A program made the position numbers and the translations under genes. From a virus: a stretch of DNA of 26,803 nucleotides. Positions 1 through 6,458 of the stretch are shown here, one piece after another (positions within the stretch are counted from its first letter, which is position 1; every line of letters starts with the position of its first letter). Below the pieces are notes generated by a model. The model searched no databases and was not told the origin of the DNA. It was given only the letters and a program-made list of their open reading frames with translations. The stretch spans positions 1-26,803 of the IMG/VR virus record IMGVR_UViG_3300029448_005200; one strand, 5' to 3'.

Positions 1-1
1 A

Positions 2-1258
2 ATACCATTACTTGTAAGCACACCTAATAACGACTGGATACCTGCATTTGGAACACAAATATATAAAGCATTGTTTGGTGTAAAGACTTACATTATAAAA
101 ACTAATGATAATGGTATAGAAGAAATATCAATCAGAGGAATACCACCAATTAAAACAGATAGTCTTGGTCGTAAATGGATTAGTTGGATTGATACACCAC
201 AAACCGATTTAAAAGAGATGAATGTTGCAGGTAAGTTTGTGTTTGTAGGTGTAACTGCAAATGGCGTAATGCCACAAATAGCAACACCAGTTGGATTATT
301 AGAACCACATAAGATTCAAGCAGCATTATCTGAGTCAATTTTAATACAAGATAGTCCTTTTATACCTGATTATGCTTTAGCTGTAGAAATAGGTATATTT
401 TTAGTGTCTGTGGCTCTTATATGGCTTGTGTTGATTCGTTTAGGCATAACATGGGGAATTATATTAGGATTAGGTGTGATGGCTTCTACAGGCTCTCTTG
501 GTTATTACCTAATACAAAAAAGCTTATTGATTGATGTTACATGGACTTTAATATCACAGTTTATAACAGGTACAATAGCTTTTTATCTTAGATTTAGAGA
601 ACAATACAAGTTAAGACAACAAATTAAAAAACAATTTGAGCATTATCTTGACCCAAGACAAGTAAAAAGACTGCAAGATAACCCTGAACTACTTAAATTA
701 GGCGGTGAGAAGCGTTATTGCACCTATTTATTTACAGATGTGCGTGGTTTTACTGCATTGTCTGAAACATTAGAGCCTGAAGATGTTACATATATTATGA
801 ATAAGGCACTTACAGCACAACAAGAAGCAGTACAAAAACATGGTGGTATGGTTGATAAGTATATAGGTGATGCAATGATGGCCATATTTAATGCACCATT
901 AGATTTAGAAAAACACGAAGAAAAAGCATTAGCGTGTGCAATGGATATACAAAAAAATATGATAGAACTTAACTGTGTTCTTGTGAATAGAGGTTTTGCT
1001 CCTGTACATATTGGCATAGGTATAAATTCAGGTTATGCAGTTATTGGTAATATGGGTTCAGAATCAAGATTTGACTACACAGCAATAGGTGATGCTGTTA
1101 ATACAGCTGCAAGACTTGAATCAGGTACAAAACAAGCTCGTGTAAACTTACTAATTGGCGAAAGCACACAAAATGCATTAGAATTTGATTTAATACCTTT
1201 AGAACCAATAGAAGCTAAAGGTAAAAAAGAAAAGTTACAGGTGTATACATGGAATTAA
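2..1258 (+). CDS. CHASE2-domain class III adenylate cyclase, 5' end cut by window
   Basis: Membrane-bound nucleotide cyclase that should convert ATP to cAMP at the inner face of the cytoplasmic membrane. The frame is open from base 2, so the N-terminus lies outside and 418 residues are visible. The first ~100 residues look like the end of a CHASE2 extracytoplasmic sensor, including a GKFVFVGVTANG stretch. Three hydrophobic segments follow at about residues 125-195 of the fragment, then a short linker and a class III cyclase domain. That domain keeps all canonical positions: metal Asp in FTDVRGF (D246) and KYIGD (D290), adenine-selecting Lys (K286) and Asp (D358, in FDYTAIGD), and transition-state Asn and Arg (N367, R371, in NTAARLES). 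The Lys/Asp pair favours ATP over GTP. The stop overlaps the next gene by 10 nt, so it is joined to the lysis operon. Such an enzyme is unusual in a phage. Its sensor input and exact start cannot be seen. Confidence 0.93.
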   Translation: MPLLVSTPNNDWIPAFGTQIYKALFGVKTYIIKTNDNGIEEISIRGIPPIKTDSLGRKWISWIDTPQTDLKEMNVAGKFVFVGVTANGVMPQIATPVGLLEPHKIQAALSESILIQDSPFIPDYALAVEIGIFLVSVALIWLVLIRLGITWGIILGLGVMASTGSLGYYLIQKSLLIDVTWTLISQFITGTIAFYLRFREQYKLRQQIKKQFEHYLDPRQVKRLQDNPELLKLGGEKRYCTYLFTDVRGFTALSETLEPEDVTYIMNKALTAQQEAVQKHGGMVDKYIGDAMMAIFNAPLDLEKHEEKALACAMDIQKNMIELNCVLVNRGFAPVHIGIGINSGYAVIGNMGSESRFDYTAIGDAVNTAARLESGTKQARVNLLIGESTQNALEFDLIPLEPIEAKGKKEKLQVYTWN

Positions 1259-1491
1259 AACAAATAATTAATTGGATTATTAGTTTATTTCTAACAAGGT
1301 ATAAAATAACTGTATCTTTCAATAAAGAATATGGTGATTCAGATGATAAAACCTACATATCAAAAAAGATTCTAGTGCAAAAAGAAAAACACCTTAAATT
1401 TCGTGATGAAGATGACAGGCTTATAGAATATAGAAGTGCTTCAGGACTAAATTACATCATAGAGGACATTGAATGCAACAAGTACTTATAG
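1249..1491 (+). CDS. small unknown protein with N-terminal hydrophobic helix
   Basis: 80-residue protein with no recognised family. Residues ~5-17 (IINWIISLFLTRY) form a short hydrophobic helix, enough for a membrane anchor or amphipathic helix. A charged, probably beta-rich body follows with many Lys, Glu and Asp. Its ATG lies inside the last codons of the cyclase, and its own end overlaps the next gene by 19 nt, which implies translational coupling. By position it could assist the cyclase or the membrane-lysis proteins. Neither role is shown by the sequence. Confidence 0.75.
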   Translation: MELKQIINWIISLFLTRYKITVSFNKEYGDSDDKTYISKKILVQKEKHLKFRDEDDRLIEYRSASGLNYIIEDIECNKYL

Positions 1492-1868
1492 GAATCATTT
1501 TAGTTTTAGGTTTTAGTGGATATTGGCTATATCAAGAAAACACTACACTTAAAGCTAATAATCTAGCTTTAGAAGGTGCTATTGCAACACAAGAAGAAGC
1601 AATAAAATCTATACAAGCTGACTTTGAACTGCAAACGCAACAGATGAATGATTTAACAATTAAGAGTCAAGCTGCACAAAGAGAGTTAAACAGATATACA
1701 CAATTTATACAGAACTATGAACTAGCAGCTAAAATATTAGCTGACCCTATAGAAATGCAAAGGAAGATAAATAATGGAACAAAACATATCATGGAAGATA
1801 TTGAGAAAATCAGCACAACAGTTGATGGTCTTGATGATGGTTTGCAGTTGCAGTCTGATACCGACTAA
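1473..1868 (+). CDS. inner-membrane spanin (Rz-like)
   Basis: 131-residue protein with one N-terminal membrane segment (about residues 4-19, VLIGIILVLGFSGYWLY), then a long, mostly helical, Gln/Glu/Lys-rich region typical of a coiled coil. This is the build of an i-spanin, which sits in the inner membrane and reaches across the periplasm to fuse with the outer membrane at the end of lysis. The start ATG follows an AGAGGA Shine-Dalgarno. Its last 95 nt are shared, in another frame, with the downstream lipoprotein-like gene at 1774. That is the classic Rz/Rz1 layout and the main support for the call. Sequence identity to known Rz proteins was not tested. Confidence 0.72.
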   Translation: MQQVLIGIILVLGFSGYWLYQENTTLKANNLALEGAIATQEEAIKSIQADFELQTQQMNDLTIKSQAAQRELNRYTQFIQNYELAAKILADPIEMQRKINNGTKHIMEDIEKISTTVDGLDDGLQLQSDTD

Positions 1869-2154
1869 GCAGATAGAAGTAACAGCAAAGCCACTAGATA
1901 GGAAAATAGTACAACCTATTATGCCTAGAGAAATTGATTTACAAGAACCTAAATGGATTGTAATAACTCCTGAAAACTGGGAAGACCAGTTAGCAATGAT
2001 TGAAGAACAAGAAGGTGAGTTAGTTTTCTTAGCTATGACCATACCTGATTACGAAGTTATGGCTTATAACATGCAAGAATTAAAGAGGTATATCACTGAA
2101 TTAAAAGATGTAGTGGTTTATTACAGAAAGGTAACAGTTGACAAACCTAAGTAA
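1774..2154 (+). CDS. outer-membrane spanin-like lipoprotein (Rz1-like), start embedded in the i-spanin gene
   Basis: 126-residue protein starting inside the preceding gene in a different frame; AGGAAG lies 9 nt before the ATG. The N-terminus has Lys/Arg residues, a hydrophobic stretch (LMVLMMV) and a Cys pair. VCSC fits a degenerate lipobox with Cys26 as the acylated residue. The mature part (about 100 aa) starts Pro-rich (KPLDRKIVQPIMPRE) and continues with predicted helices ending in a Tyr/Lys-rich tail. It is longer than lambda Rz1 (60 aa) and resembles the extended o-spanin-type proteins of marine myoviruses as I recall them. If it is not a spanin, a small outer-membrane lipoprotein of the lysis module is the best alternative. 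Confidence 0.68.
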   Translation: MEQNISWKILRKSAQQLMVLMMVCSCSLIPTKQIEVTAKPLDRKIVQPIMPREIDLQEPKWIVITPENWEDQLAMIEEQEGELVFLAMTIPDYEVMAYNMQELKRYITELKDVVVYYRKVTVDKPK

Positions 2155-2198
2155 ATATCTGATAGAATTAAAACTCCATAAATAAAAGGAGAACAATT

Positions 2199-2366
2199 AT
2201 GTTTGGATTTATAGGAGAATGGTTAGGAATTATCACAGGCGTTGTATGTATTGCATCAATTGTTTGTGCATTAACTCCGACACCAAAAGATGACAATATG
2301 ATTAAAAAATTGTATTCAGTTGTAGAGTTACTTGCTCTTAACATTATGAAAGCAAAAGATAAGTAG
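2199..2366 (+). CDS. holin-like membrane miniprotein, 55 aa
   Basis: Short gene with a strong AAAGGAG 6 nt before the ATG. The product begins MFGFIGEWLG, then has one hydrophobic segment (about residues 9-25, ending in IVCAL), a TPTPKDD turn and a second, mildly hydrophobic helix (VVELLALNIMKAKDK). Size, membrane segment, charged C-terminus and position between the spanins and the endolysin all fit a small holin that would open the inner membrane for the endolysin. I recall similar miniproteins beside lysis genes in marine phages, but this is from memory. Its stop is 2 nt before the nuclease start. Confidence 0.7.
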   Translation: MFGFIGEWLGIITGVVCIASIVCALTPTPKDDNMIKKLYSVVELLALNIMKAKDK

Positions 2367-2368
2367 TC

Positions 2369-2764
2369 ATGTCTGATAGCGTTACACCATTCGTATACAA
2401 TGCTTTATTGGATAGGGTAGTAGATGGAGATACCATAGATGTAGTGCTAGATTTAGGCTTTTCAGTAAAGCTACACAAACAAAGAGTGCGATTAGCAGGT
2501 ATAGACACACCTGAATCACGCACAAGAAATTTAGAAGAAAAGGCATTAGGACTGAAAGCCAAAGATAGATTAATAGAACTATGTGTTGGCAATTTTAAAA
2601 TACAGTCATTAGGCAAAGGTAAATATGGCAGAATACTTGGCATTCCTTATACAGAAGATGGCCAAAGTATTTGTCAAATGCTTATTGATGAAGGACACGC
2701 AGTTGAGTACTGGGGTGGCAAAAAAACAGCAAAAGTCAGAGATGACGGAACATGGGGAGAATAA
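2369..2764 (+). CDS. thermonuclease-like (SNase-fold) nuclease
   Basis: 131-residue protein of the staphylococcal-nuclease family, which cleaves DNA and RNA using Ca2+. The active site is recognisable: DGDT (D21) early, then QRVRLAGIDTPESR carrying Arg41, Asp46, Thr47 and Glu49 (equivalents of R35, D40, T41, E43), and KGKYGR with Arg88 (R87). No signal peptide is seen, so it would act in the cytoplasm or be released on lysis. It lies between the holin-like gene and the endolysin with 1-2 nt spacing and is surely co-transcribed with them. Possible roles are host DNA/RNA degradation late in infection or reducing lysate viscosity. Confidence 0.9.
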   Translation: MSDSVTPFVYNALLDRVVDGDTIDVVLDLGFSVKLHKQRVRLAGIDTPESRTRNLEEKALGLKAKDRLIELCVGNFKIQSLGKGKYGRILGIPYTEDGQSICQMLIDEGHAVEYWGGKKTAKVRDDGTWGE

Positions 2765-2765
2765 T

Positions 2766-3209
2766 ATGAAAATATCACAAGAAGGATTATCTTTAATTAA
2801 GAAATTTGAGGGTTGTGAACTTGCAGCATATCGTTGTGCAGCTAATGTTTTAACAATAGGATATGGCTCAACCAAAGATGTCAAAGAAGGCGATACTATT
2901 ACACAAGAAGAAGCTGATAGTTTATTGTTACATGAAATGTATGAGTATGAGGGTTATATAAATGACATGGTAAAAACTGATTTAAAACAAAATGAATTTG
3001 ACTCACTTGTATCATGGGTGTTTAATTTAGGTCCATCAAACCTTTCTAGTAGTACACTTTTGCAAAAATTAAATAACAAAGATTGGAATGATGTACCAAA
3101 TCAAATTAAGAGATGGAATAAAGCTGGTGGTCAAGTAAAACAGGGTTTAATACGAAGAAGGGAAGCTGAAGCTTTGCTATTTCAAGGTCAAGATTGGAGT
3201 GATGTTTAA
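2766..3209 (+). CDS. endolysin, GH24 lysozyme (T4-type muramidase)
   Basis: 147-residue muramidase that hydrolyses the MurNAc-GlcNAc bond of peptidoglycan. The start ATG at 2766 is chosen because GGGGAG lies just upstream and the protein then begins MKISQEGLSLIKKFEG, the usual start of this family. The catalytic motif is E-8aa-C-5aa-T: Glu15, Cys24, Thr30. Cys is an accepted alternative to Asp in the second position. The length is close to that of short GH24 endolysins, and no signal-arrest-release segment is present, so it needs a holin, consistent with the gene at 2199. It is the last enzyme of the lysis cassette. Confidence 0.93.
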   Translation: MKISQEGLSLIKKFEGCELAAYRCAANVLTIGYGSTKDVKEGDTITQEEADSLLLHEMYEYEGYINDMVKTDLKQNEFDSLVSWVFNLGPSNLSSSTLLQKLNNKDWNDVPNQIKRWNKAGGQVKQGLIRRREAEALLFQGQDWSDV

Positions 3210-3240
3210 TAGTAGATATGAACCTTTGCTATATTTTTTT

Positions 3241-3272
3241 CTTTTAATAACTGTAACACTTTTAATAATATA
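3241..3272 (+). promoter_or_regulatory. direct repeat CTTTTAATAA x2 before the small gene at 3273
   Basis: CTTTTAATAA occurs at 3241-3250 and 3259-3268, an 18-bp step just before the ATG. The spacer 3210-3272 holds little else. It could be an operator or part of a weak promoter with TAATAT as -10. In such AT-rich DNA the repeat may also be chance. Confidence 0.3.
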
Positions 3273-3491
3273 ATGGCATTAAGTAAAACACAGACTAAAC
3301 GATTAGGTGGTATTTTAAACATTATGTTTGGTGATTCTATCCCAAGTGATTATCTTACTGATTTAATAACACATGGTTATATAGAGTTAAATGGTAATGA
3401 TTATAAACTTACATCTAAAGGTTTAGATGAAAAGAATCGCCTATGTACTTTAGCAGGACTTAATATTATGTATAAGTCTGAAAAGTCTTAG
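3273..3491 (+). CDS. small unknown protein, possible winged-helix
   Basis: 72-residue protein. Residues ~1-55 read as three helices followed by LTSKGLDEKNRL, the kind of hairpin-plus-helix ending found in small winged-helix proteins. No family is recognised. It is separated from the endolysin by 63 nt, so it may have its own signal. It meets the leftward gene at 3488 tail to tail, sharing bases of the stop codons. Confidence 0.6.
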   Translation: MALSKTQTKRLGGILNIMFGDSIPSDYLTDLITHGYIELNGNDYKLTSKGLDEKNRLCTLAGLNIMYKSEKS

Positions 3492-3697
3492 AGGACATCT
3501 TTTTCTATTGTTTGTAATTTTAAATTTTCTATGTGTTGATTGATTAGTTTTTTACAAATTTCACCTGTTGTAATTTTTCTACCAGTTTCTGCAGAATAAT
3601 AATTTCTTAACACTGTTAAGTTTTGATTTGTTTTTGAATCAATTCTAAATTGAACTCCTTGTGTGTTCTGTTTTTTTTTGTTAAAACTAAGTTTCAT
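3488..3697 (-). CDS. small basic unknown protein
   Basis: 69-residue Lys-rich protein starting MKLSFNKKKQN. The ATG at 3697 is preferred over a TTG at 3718 because it limits the overlap with the upstream gene to 11 nt. A basic N-terminus, a strand-like VQFRIDS and two helices (about residues 22-60) could suit a ribbon-helix-helix DNA-binding protein, but there is no firm motif. It is the last gene of the leftward cluster of tiny proteins and converges with the gene ending at 3491. Confidence 0.55.
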   Translation of the reverse strand: MKLSFNKKKQNTQGVQFRIDSKTNQNLTVLRNYYSAETGRKITTGEICKKLINQHIENLKLQTIEKDVL

Positions 3698-3899
3698 TTT
3701 TTCGTTCTTTAATTTCAAACTTTAAACAAAATAGTTCATCTTGTTTTTCTTTTAATACTTTTTGAATATAGTCTATATGCTTTTCTAGTTTTCTTACTTT
3801 AGCATCTTGATTCCATAAATGTATTGTTTCAGTTTCTTTTAGATATGCTTTGGTTCTATCTTCCCAGTATTGCTTTTCATTAAATTTTTCTTCACTCAT
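3687..3899 (-). CDS. small coiled-coil unknown protein
   Basis: 70 residues, strongly charged and almost wholly helical. The stretch from about residue 33 (KVRKLEKHIDYIQKVLKEKQ) shows heptad spacing of Leu/Ile, so a coiled-coil dimer is likely. No family is recognised. It starts 7 nt after the stop of the 47-aa gene upstream. Confidence 0.6.
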   Translation of the reverse strand: MSEEKFNEKQYWEDRTKAYLKETETIHLWNQDAKVRKLEKHIDYIQKVLKEKQDELFCLKFEIKERKNET

Positions 3900-3906
3900 A
3901 ATCTTT

Positions 3907-4050
3907 TTATTTATCTACAAGGTCTTTTAAGTCTTCATACAACTCATGTGCTATAAATAATTCTTCTTCTGTCAATGTATTTTTTTTTATAGCTTTTTTT
4001 AATAATTTAACAATTAAAGGTGTTTCTTTTTCATTTATAATAATACTCAT
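3907..4050 (-). CDS. 47-aa unknown miniprotein
   Basis: ATG at 4050, TAA at 3907-3909. The product is a short, two-helix-like protein (MSIIINEKETPLIVKLLKKA, then a Glu-rich helix ending DLKDLVDK). It fills what would otherwise be a 150-bp hole in a gapless operon, starting 1 nt after the stop of its upstream neighbour, which is the main evidence that it is real. The ATG lacks a clear Shine-Dalgarno at the usual distance. Confidence 0.55.
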   Translation of the reverse strand: MSIIINEKETPLIVKLLKKAIKKNTLTEEELFIAHELYEDLKDLVDK

Positions 4051-4051
4051 A

Positions 4052-4240
4052 TTAATTAATAAAAACCTCATTCTCAAATTGCTTATAACCCCACATCTTA
4101 CGAAATATCATTTCTGCTTCATCTTGTAGTAGTTTAGGCTCTTTATATATTTCTCTTTCTACAGAGTTTGCATGATACCAACGATAAAAGTTATTTATGT
4201 ATGTATCTTTATTGTTATATACAAAATTTTCTAAATGCAT
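4052..4240 (-). CDS. 62-aa unknown protein
   Basis: Starts at an ATG preceded by GGGAGT at good spacing. The product is rich in Tyr, Asn and charged residues (NNFYRWYHANS, MWGYKQFEN) and reads as helical. No family is recognised. It is in the leftward cluster of tiny genes with 1-2 nt gaps on both sides. Confidence 0.6.
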   Translation of the reverse strand: MHLENFVYNNKDTYINNFYRWYHANSVEREIYKEPKLLQDEAEMIFRKMWGYKQFENEVFIN

Positions 4241-4242
4241 AT

Positions 4243-4434
4243 TTACTCCCTATTTTTTAACTCTTTAAACATTATAGCAGTAGGACTATCATTTAAAAGT
4301 TCTTGTACTGCTTCAAAATGATTGTCTTGTGCTACTTGTAATTCAAACTGTGCCCTTTCTAGTCTTTCTTCTGCAGATAACAAATGTGGCTCGTTATCCC
4401 ATTTATCTTTTTTATCTCTAAATAATCTACTCAT
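4243..4434 (-). CDS. 63-aa helical unknown protein
   Basis: The ATG at 4434 (MSRLFRDKKDKW) is chosen over an upstream GTG because AGGTG lies 6 nt before it and it keeps the gap to the 50-aa gene at 1 nt. The central region (AEERLERAQFELQVAQDNHF) is a strong helix of coiled-coil type. No family is recognised. Confidence 0.6.
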   Translation of the reverse strand: MSRLFRDKKDKWDNEPHLLSAEERLERAQFELQVAQDNHFEAVQELLNDSPTAIMFKELKNRE

Positions 4435-4435
4435 A

Positions 4436-4588
4436 TTAAGCACCTATATAGTTGACAGATTCTTTTACTTTATGACCATCTTTTACAAGTTTTCTTTTCT
4501 TGTAATCAAAGAATTGTTGGTCTGATGTTTGCAAGACTTTAAACCAAAACTTGCTTTTAGATAGATATACATATAGTTCGTATCTCAT
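4436..4588 (-). CDS. 50-aa basic unknown miniprotein
   Basis: The ATG at 4588 overlaps the stop of the preceding gene by one base (TAATG), a typical coupled start. The product begins MRYELYVYLSKSKFWFKVLQ and ends KVKESVNYIGA. It has a Tyr/Phe-rich beta-like N-terminus and a Lys-rich second half (DYKKRKLVKDGHK). Coupling and the exact fill of the space between neighbours support it. Function unknown. Confidence 0.62.
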   Translation of the reverse strand: MRYELYVYLSKSKFWFKVLQTSDQQFFDYKKRKLVKDGHKVKESVNYIGA

Positions 4589-5022
4589 TATGCACTCTCC
4601 AATAAATTTCTTTTACTTAATTCTTGAACAACTAAATCTTTTAACTTAGGTGTCATTAAGTTTCCTATTTTGTACTTATTCATTTCTAAAAGTATATTAT
4701 TAGGTGTTTCTTGTATCTGTACTTCAATAGGTTTTTCTAGTTCTTTTTCGTAGTTATCTAAAACTACAGTTCCAATAGTTTCAGATAGTTTAAAAAAGTA
4801 CTTTGTTCTTTTATAAAAGGAATTTGTTTCTGACTCTGATTCAATAACTTGGTAATATACTTCCTGTTCTAGTTCTTCTATAGGGTCAATGTACTTGCTG
4901 TAGATTTCAACAATTTGGTTTTGGTTTAGTTTTAAGATGCTATCTTTTAACTCTTTATATTGACTAAAAGTCATATAATCGTAGTTTTGAATTCTTTCTT
5001 TTATTTGATTTAAGTTTTTCAT
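4588..5022 (-). CDS. unknown helical protein, first gene of the tiny-gene operon
   Basis: 144 residues. The start is the ATG at 5022, with GAAGGA 7 nt upstream, in a leader matching those of the first genes of the other two leftward operons. A TTG at 5037 is less likely. The protein is Glu/Gln/Lys-rich and mainly helical (SQYKELKDSILKLNQNQIVE, EELEQEVYYQVIESE), ending VVQELSKRNLLESA. No family is recognised. It is the first gene downstream of the promoter at 5056-5100. Confidence 0.7.
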   Translation of the reverse strand: MKNLNQIKERIQNYDYMTFSQYKELKDSILKLNQNQIVEIYSKYIDPIEELEQEVYYQVIESESETNSFYKRTKYFFKLSETIGTVVLDNYEKELEKPIEVQIQETPNNILLEMNKYKIGNLMTPKLKDLVVQELSKRNLLESA

Positions 5023-5055
5023 TTTATTTTCCTTCAATTTAACTTTATAACTACC

Positions 5056-5100
5056 ATTCTATAGTGAATTTGCAAAAAGTAAACCTTTTTTGGAATAAAT
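5056..5100 (-). promoter_or_regulatory. leftward promoter with shared upstream box (copy 1)
   Basis: On the minus strand: TTCCAAAAAAGG box, directly followed by -35 TTTACT (5078-5083), a 16-bp spacer and -10 TAGAAT (5056-5061). Drives the gene starting at 5022. The same arrangement recurs at 8471-8516 and 12519-12563. Confidence 0.75.
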
Positions 5101-5112
5101 ATTTAAGTTTTT

Positions 5113-5451
5113 TTAGAAGGGTAAATCATCATCTGTATCAAGCCAATGCTCTTTTTTTTCCCATAATTGCTTTGCATATTCTTGTGCTGCTGTTTTTTTA
5201 AATCCGTATCTAGCTAAAAACTTAAACTCATTACCATACTTAGTATGAAGCTGTGCATGATGATACATACATAAAGGTATTACTTCATTATCTCCTGCTT
5301 TTAGAGACCAACCACGCTTACCATCGCTAGGTTTTAAAAGATGATGTACTTGTATTGGACCACTACAACTCATAAATCCTGCCTTTGTAATAAAGCAAGG
5401 TAGTGTAGAAACATAAAGCAAATGTTTTTTATTTACTATTCTCTTTGTCAT
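5113..5451 (-). CDS. HNH-type nuclease with SSB-like acidic C-terminus
   Basis: 112-residue protein with a small HNH/zinc-type nuclease fold: VHHLLKPSDG (His36, His37), then GDNEVIPLCMYHHAQLH with Asn55, Cys61 and His64/His65/His69. This is close to the HNH proteins found in lambdoid and marine phage recombination modules (DUF968/NinG-like); the exact family is not certain. It ends WLDTDDDLPF, which mimics the C-terminal tip of bacterial SSB (acidic run then Pro-Phe) that recruits repair enzymes. It is last in the recombination operon, 1 bp from the GIY-YIG gene. Role: probably resolution or processing of DNA junctions. Confidence 0.82.
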   Translation of the reverse strand: MTKRIVNKKHLLYVSTLPCFITKAGFMSCSGPIQVHHLLKPSDGKRGWSLKAGDNEVIPLCMYHHAQLHTKYGNEFKFLARYGFKKTAAQEYAKQLWEKKEHWLDTDDDLPF

Positions 5452-6000
5452 TTAAATACTTCTTAGCTTTGGATTAACGTAATAAACAGGTCTTGCAGGT
5501 ATTTTTTTATTTGTTTTATTATATATAGGCATATATGCATTTATAAGTTTTTTTTCCCAATATTTTTTCCTACTTTTTTTACAATATAAGATTCTAAAAC
5601 AATCAAACTCTTTATCTGATTTTTGATGATTACATACTCTTTGATATGGGTTCATACTTTCTCCTACATAAACAACTACATTTTTTCTATATAAAATATA
5701 AACGCCATGTTTAAATATTTCTTTTACTTTAAACTTTCTTTTGTGTGAAGATGATGTAGCAAATAAAAATTCAATTTCTTGTGGAGAATATTGCTCTTTT
5801 TTTAACCATGTATTACCACCACAAGATATATATTTACTATCCCAAGTATTTATGACACCTGTTGTTCCTATTGCAGTGCTATCTAAAGAAAGACTTGCAG
5901 TTGCAGTAGTACCTAGATTACTTACTAAATTATTACTACAAGAGGTTGCATGACTAAAATGCTCTGCCTTCTTATCTTTTGTTTTTGTTTTTTTCGTCAC
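5452..6000 (-). CDS. GIY-YIG nuclease with Ser/Thr-rich N-terminal extension
   Basis: 182 residues from a GTG start; an in-frame stop lies a few codons upstream, so no longer form is possible. The nuclease core is at residues ~97-165: HGVYILYRKNVVVYVGES (variant GIY...YIG), Arg121 in NPYQRV, Glu149 in YWEKKL and Asn161 in PIYNKT, so all catalytic positions are present. The first ~65 residues are unusual: a Lys-rich start, then a low-complexity Ser/Thr/Asn stretch (LGTTATASLSLDSTAIG), then a cysteine pair (C21, C60). Role may be junction or phage DNA processing, or a homing-type nuclease. The gene sits in the recombination operon but has a 71-bp spacer before the SSB-like gene. Confidence 0.85.
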   Translation of the reverse strand: MTKKTKTKDKKAEHFSHATSCSNNLVSNLGTTATASLSLDSTAIGTTGVINTWDSKYISCGGNTWLKKEQYSPQEIEFLFATSSSHKRKFKVKEIFKHGVYILYRKNVVVYVGESMNPYQRVCNHQKSDKEFDCFRILYCKKSRKKYWEKKLINAYMPIYNKTNKKIPARPVYYVNPKLRSI

Positions 6001-6071
6001 AAATTTTTTGTGTCATGTGTAGATTTAAAAAATTGTGTTTTGTATTTTTAATGCTTCTATAATTTTCATAA

Positions 6072-6458
6072 TTAAAAAGGTAAACCATCATCTACATCTT
6101 GGCTTGGAAAAGGATAATCATTGTCTTCTTTTTCGTACAGTAAAACAGATGTATATTCCAAACCCTTTTTAGAAGTTTGTCTATAACCACCAAACTTATA
6201 TTGCTTACCATCTATACTTATTGGGCCACTAATGTCAGGACTCTTATCAGATTTTTTATCTTCTTCTTGGTTTAAATATAATGGTCCAACAGAAACAGAA
6301 AGTTCGTATTTTGGTTTTTCATTAGGTGGTTGATATTTAATAATGCTTGCATATCGCATTTGATTATTAATTTTTATTTTACCTTTTCTAACAACTTCTA
6401 CTTTATCATCTTGAAATAAAGCACCTGTGTTATTTTTTTCTTCGTAATTATCGTTCAT
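6072..6458 (-). CDS. SSB-like single-strand DNA-binding protein (DUF736-like)
   Basis: 128 residues. It starts with NTGALFQDDK and later has KSPDISGPISIDGKQYKFGG and SVLLYEKE, a pattern like the short OB-type DUF736 proteins with an insertion (about residues 22-72) in the middle. The C-terminus DVDDGLPF matches the acidic Asp-rich, Pro-Phe-ending tip of SSB, the docking site for recombination and repair partners. AAGGAG precedes the ATG, which overlaps the stop of the gene upstream (ATGA). Context with an ERF annealase and an exonuclease supports ssDNA binding. The fold call is by pattern only. Confidence 0.7.
   Translation of the reverse strand: MNDNYEEKNNTGALFQDDKVEVVRKGKIKINNQMRYASIIKYQPPNEKPKYELSVSVGPLYLNQEEDKKSDKSPDISGPISIDGKQYKFGGYRQTSKKGLEYTSVLLYEKEDNDYPFPSQDVDDGLPF

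Noticed and set aside
724-1017. 97-aa minus-strand frame inside the cyclase
   Set aside because: Antisense to the conserved catalytic domain; Cys/Ser-rich translation with no sign of a real protein.
2344-2884. Minus-strand frames under the nuclease and endolysin
   Set aside because: Antisense to well-recognised SNase and GH24 motifs.
3470-3515. Possible bidirectional terminator at the 3488-3491 junction
   Set aside because: Only a weak interrupted stem (AAAAGTC with GACATCTTTT) can be drawn; not enough to call a terminator.
5084-5093. CCTTTTTTGG resembles a eukaryotic CArG box
   Set aside because: Coincidence of an AT-rich half-palindrome; the context is a bacterial-type promoter and the window is phage.
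5741-5953. 70-aa plus-strand frame opposite the GIY-YIG N-terminus
   Set aside because: Considered because that N-terminus is odd, but it has no Shine-Dalgarno and the minus frame continues into a clear nuclease.
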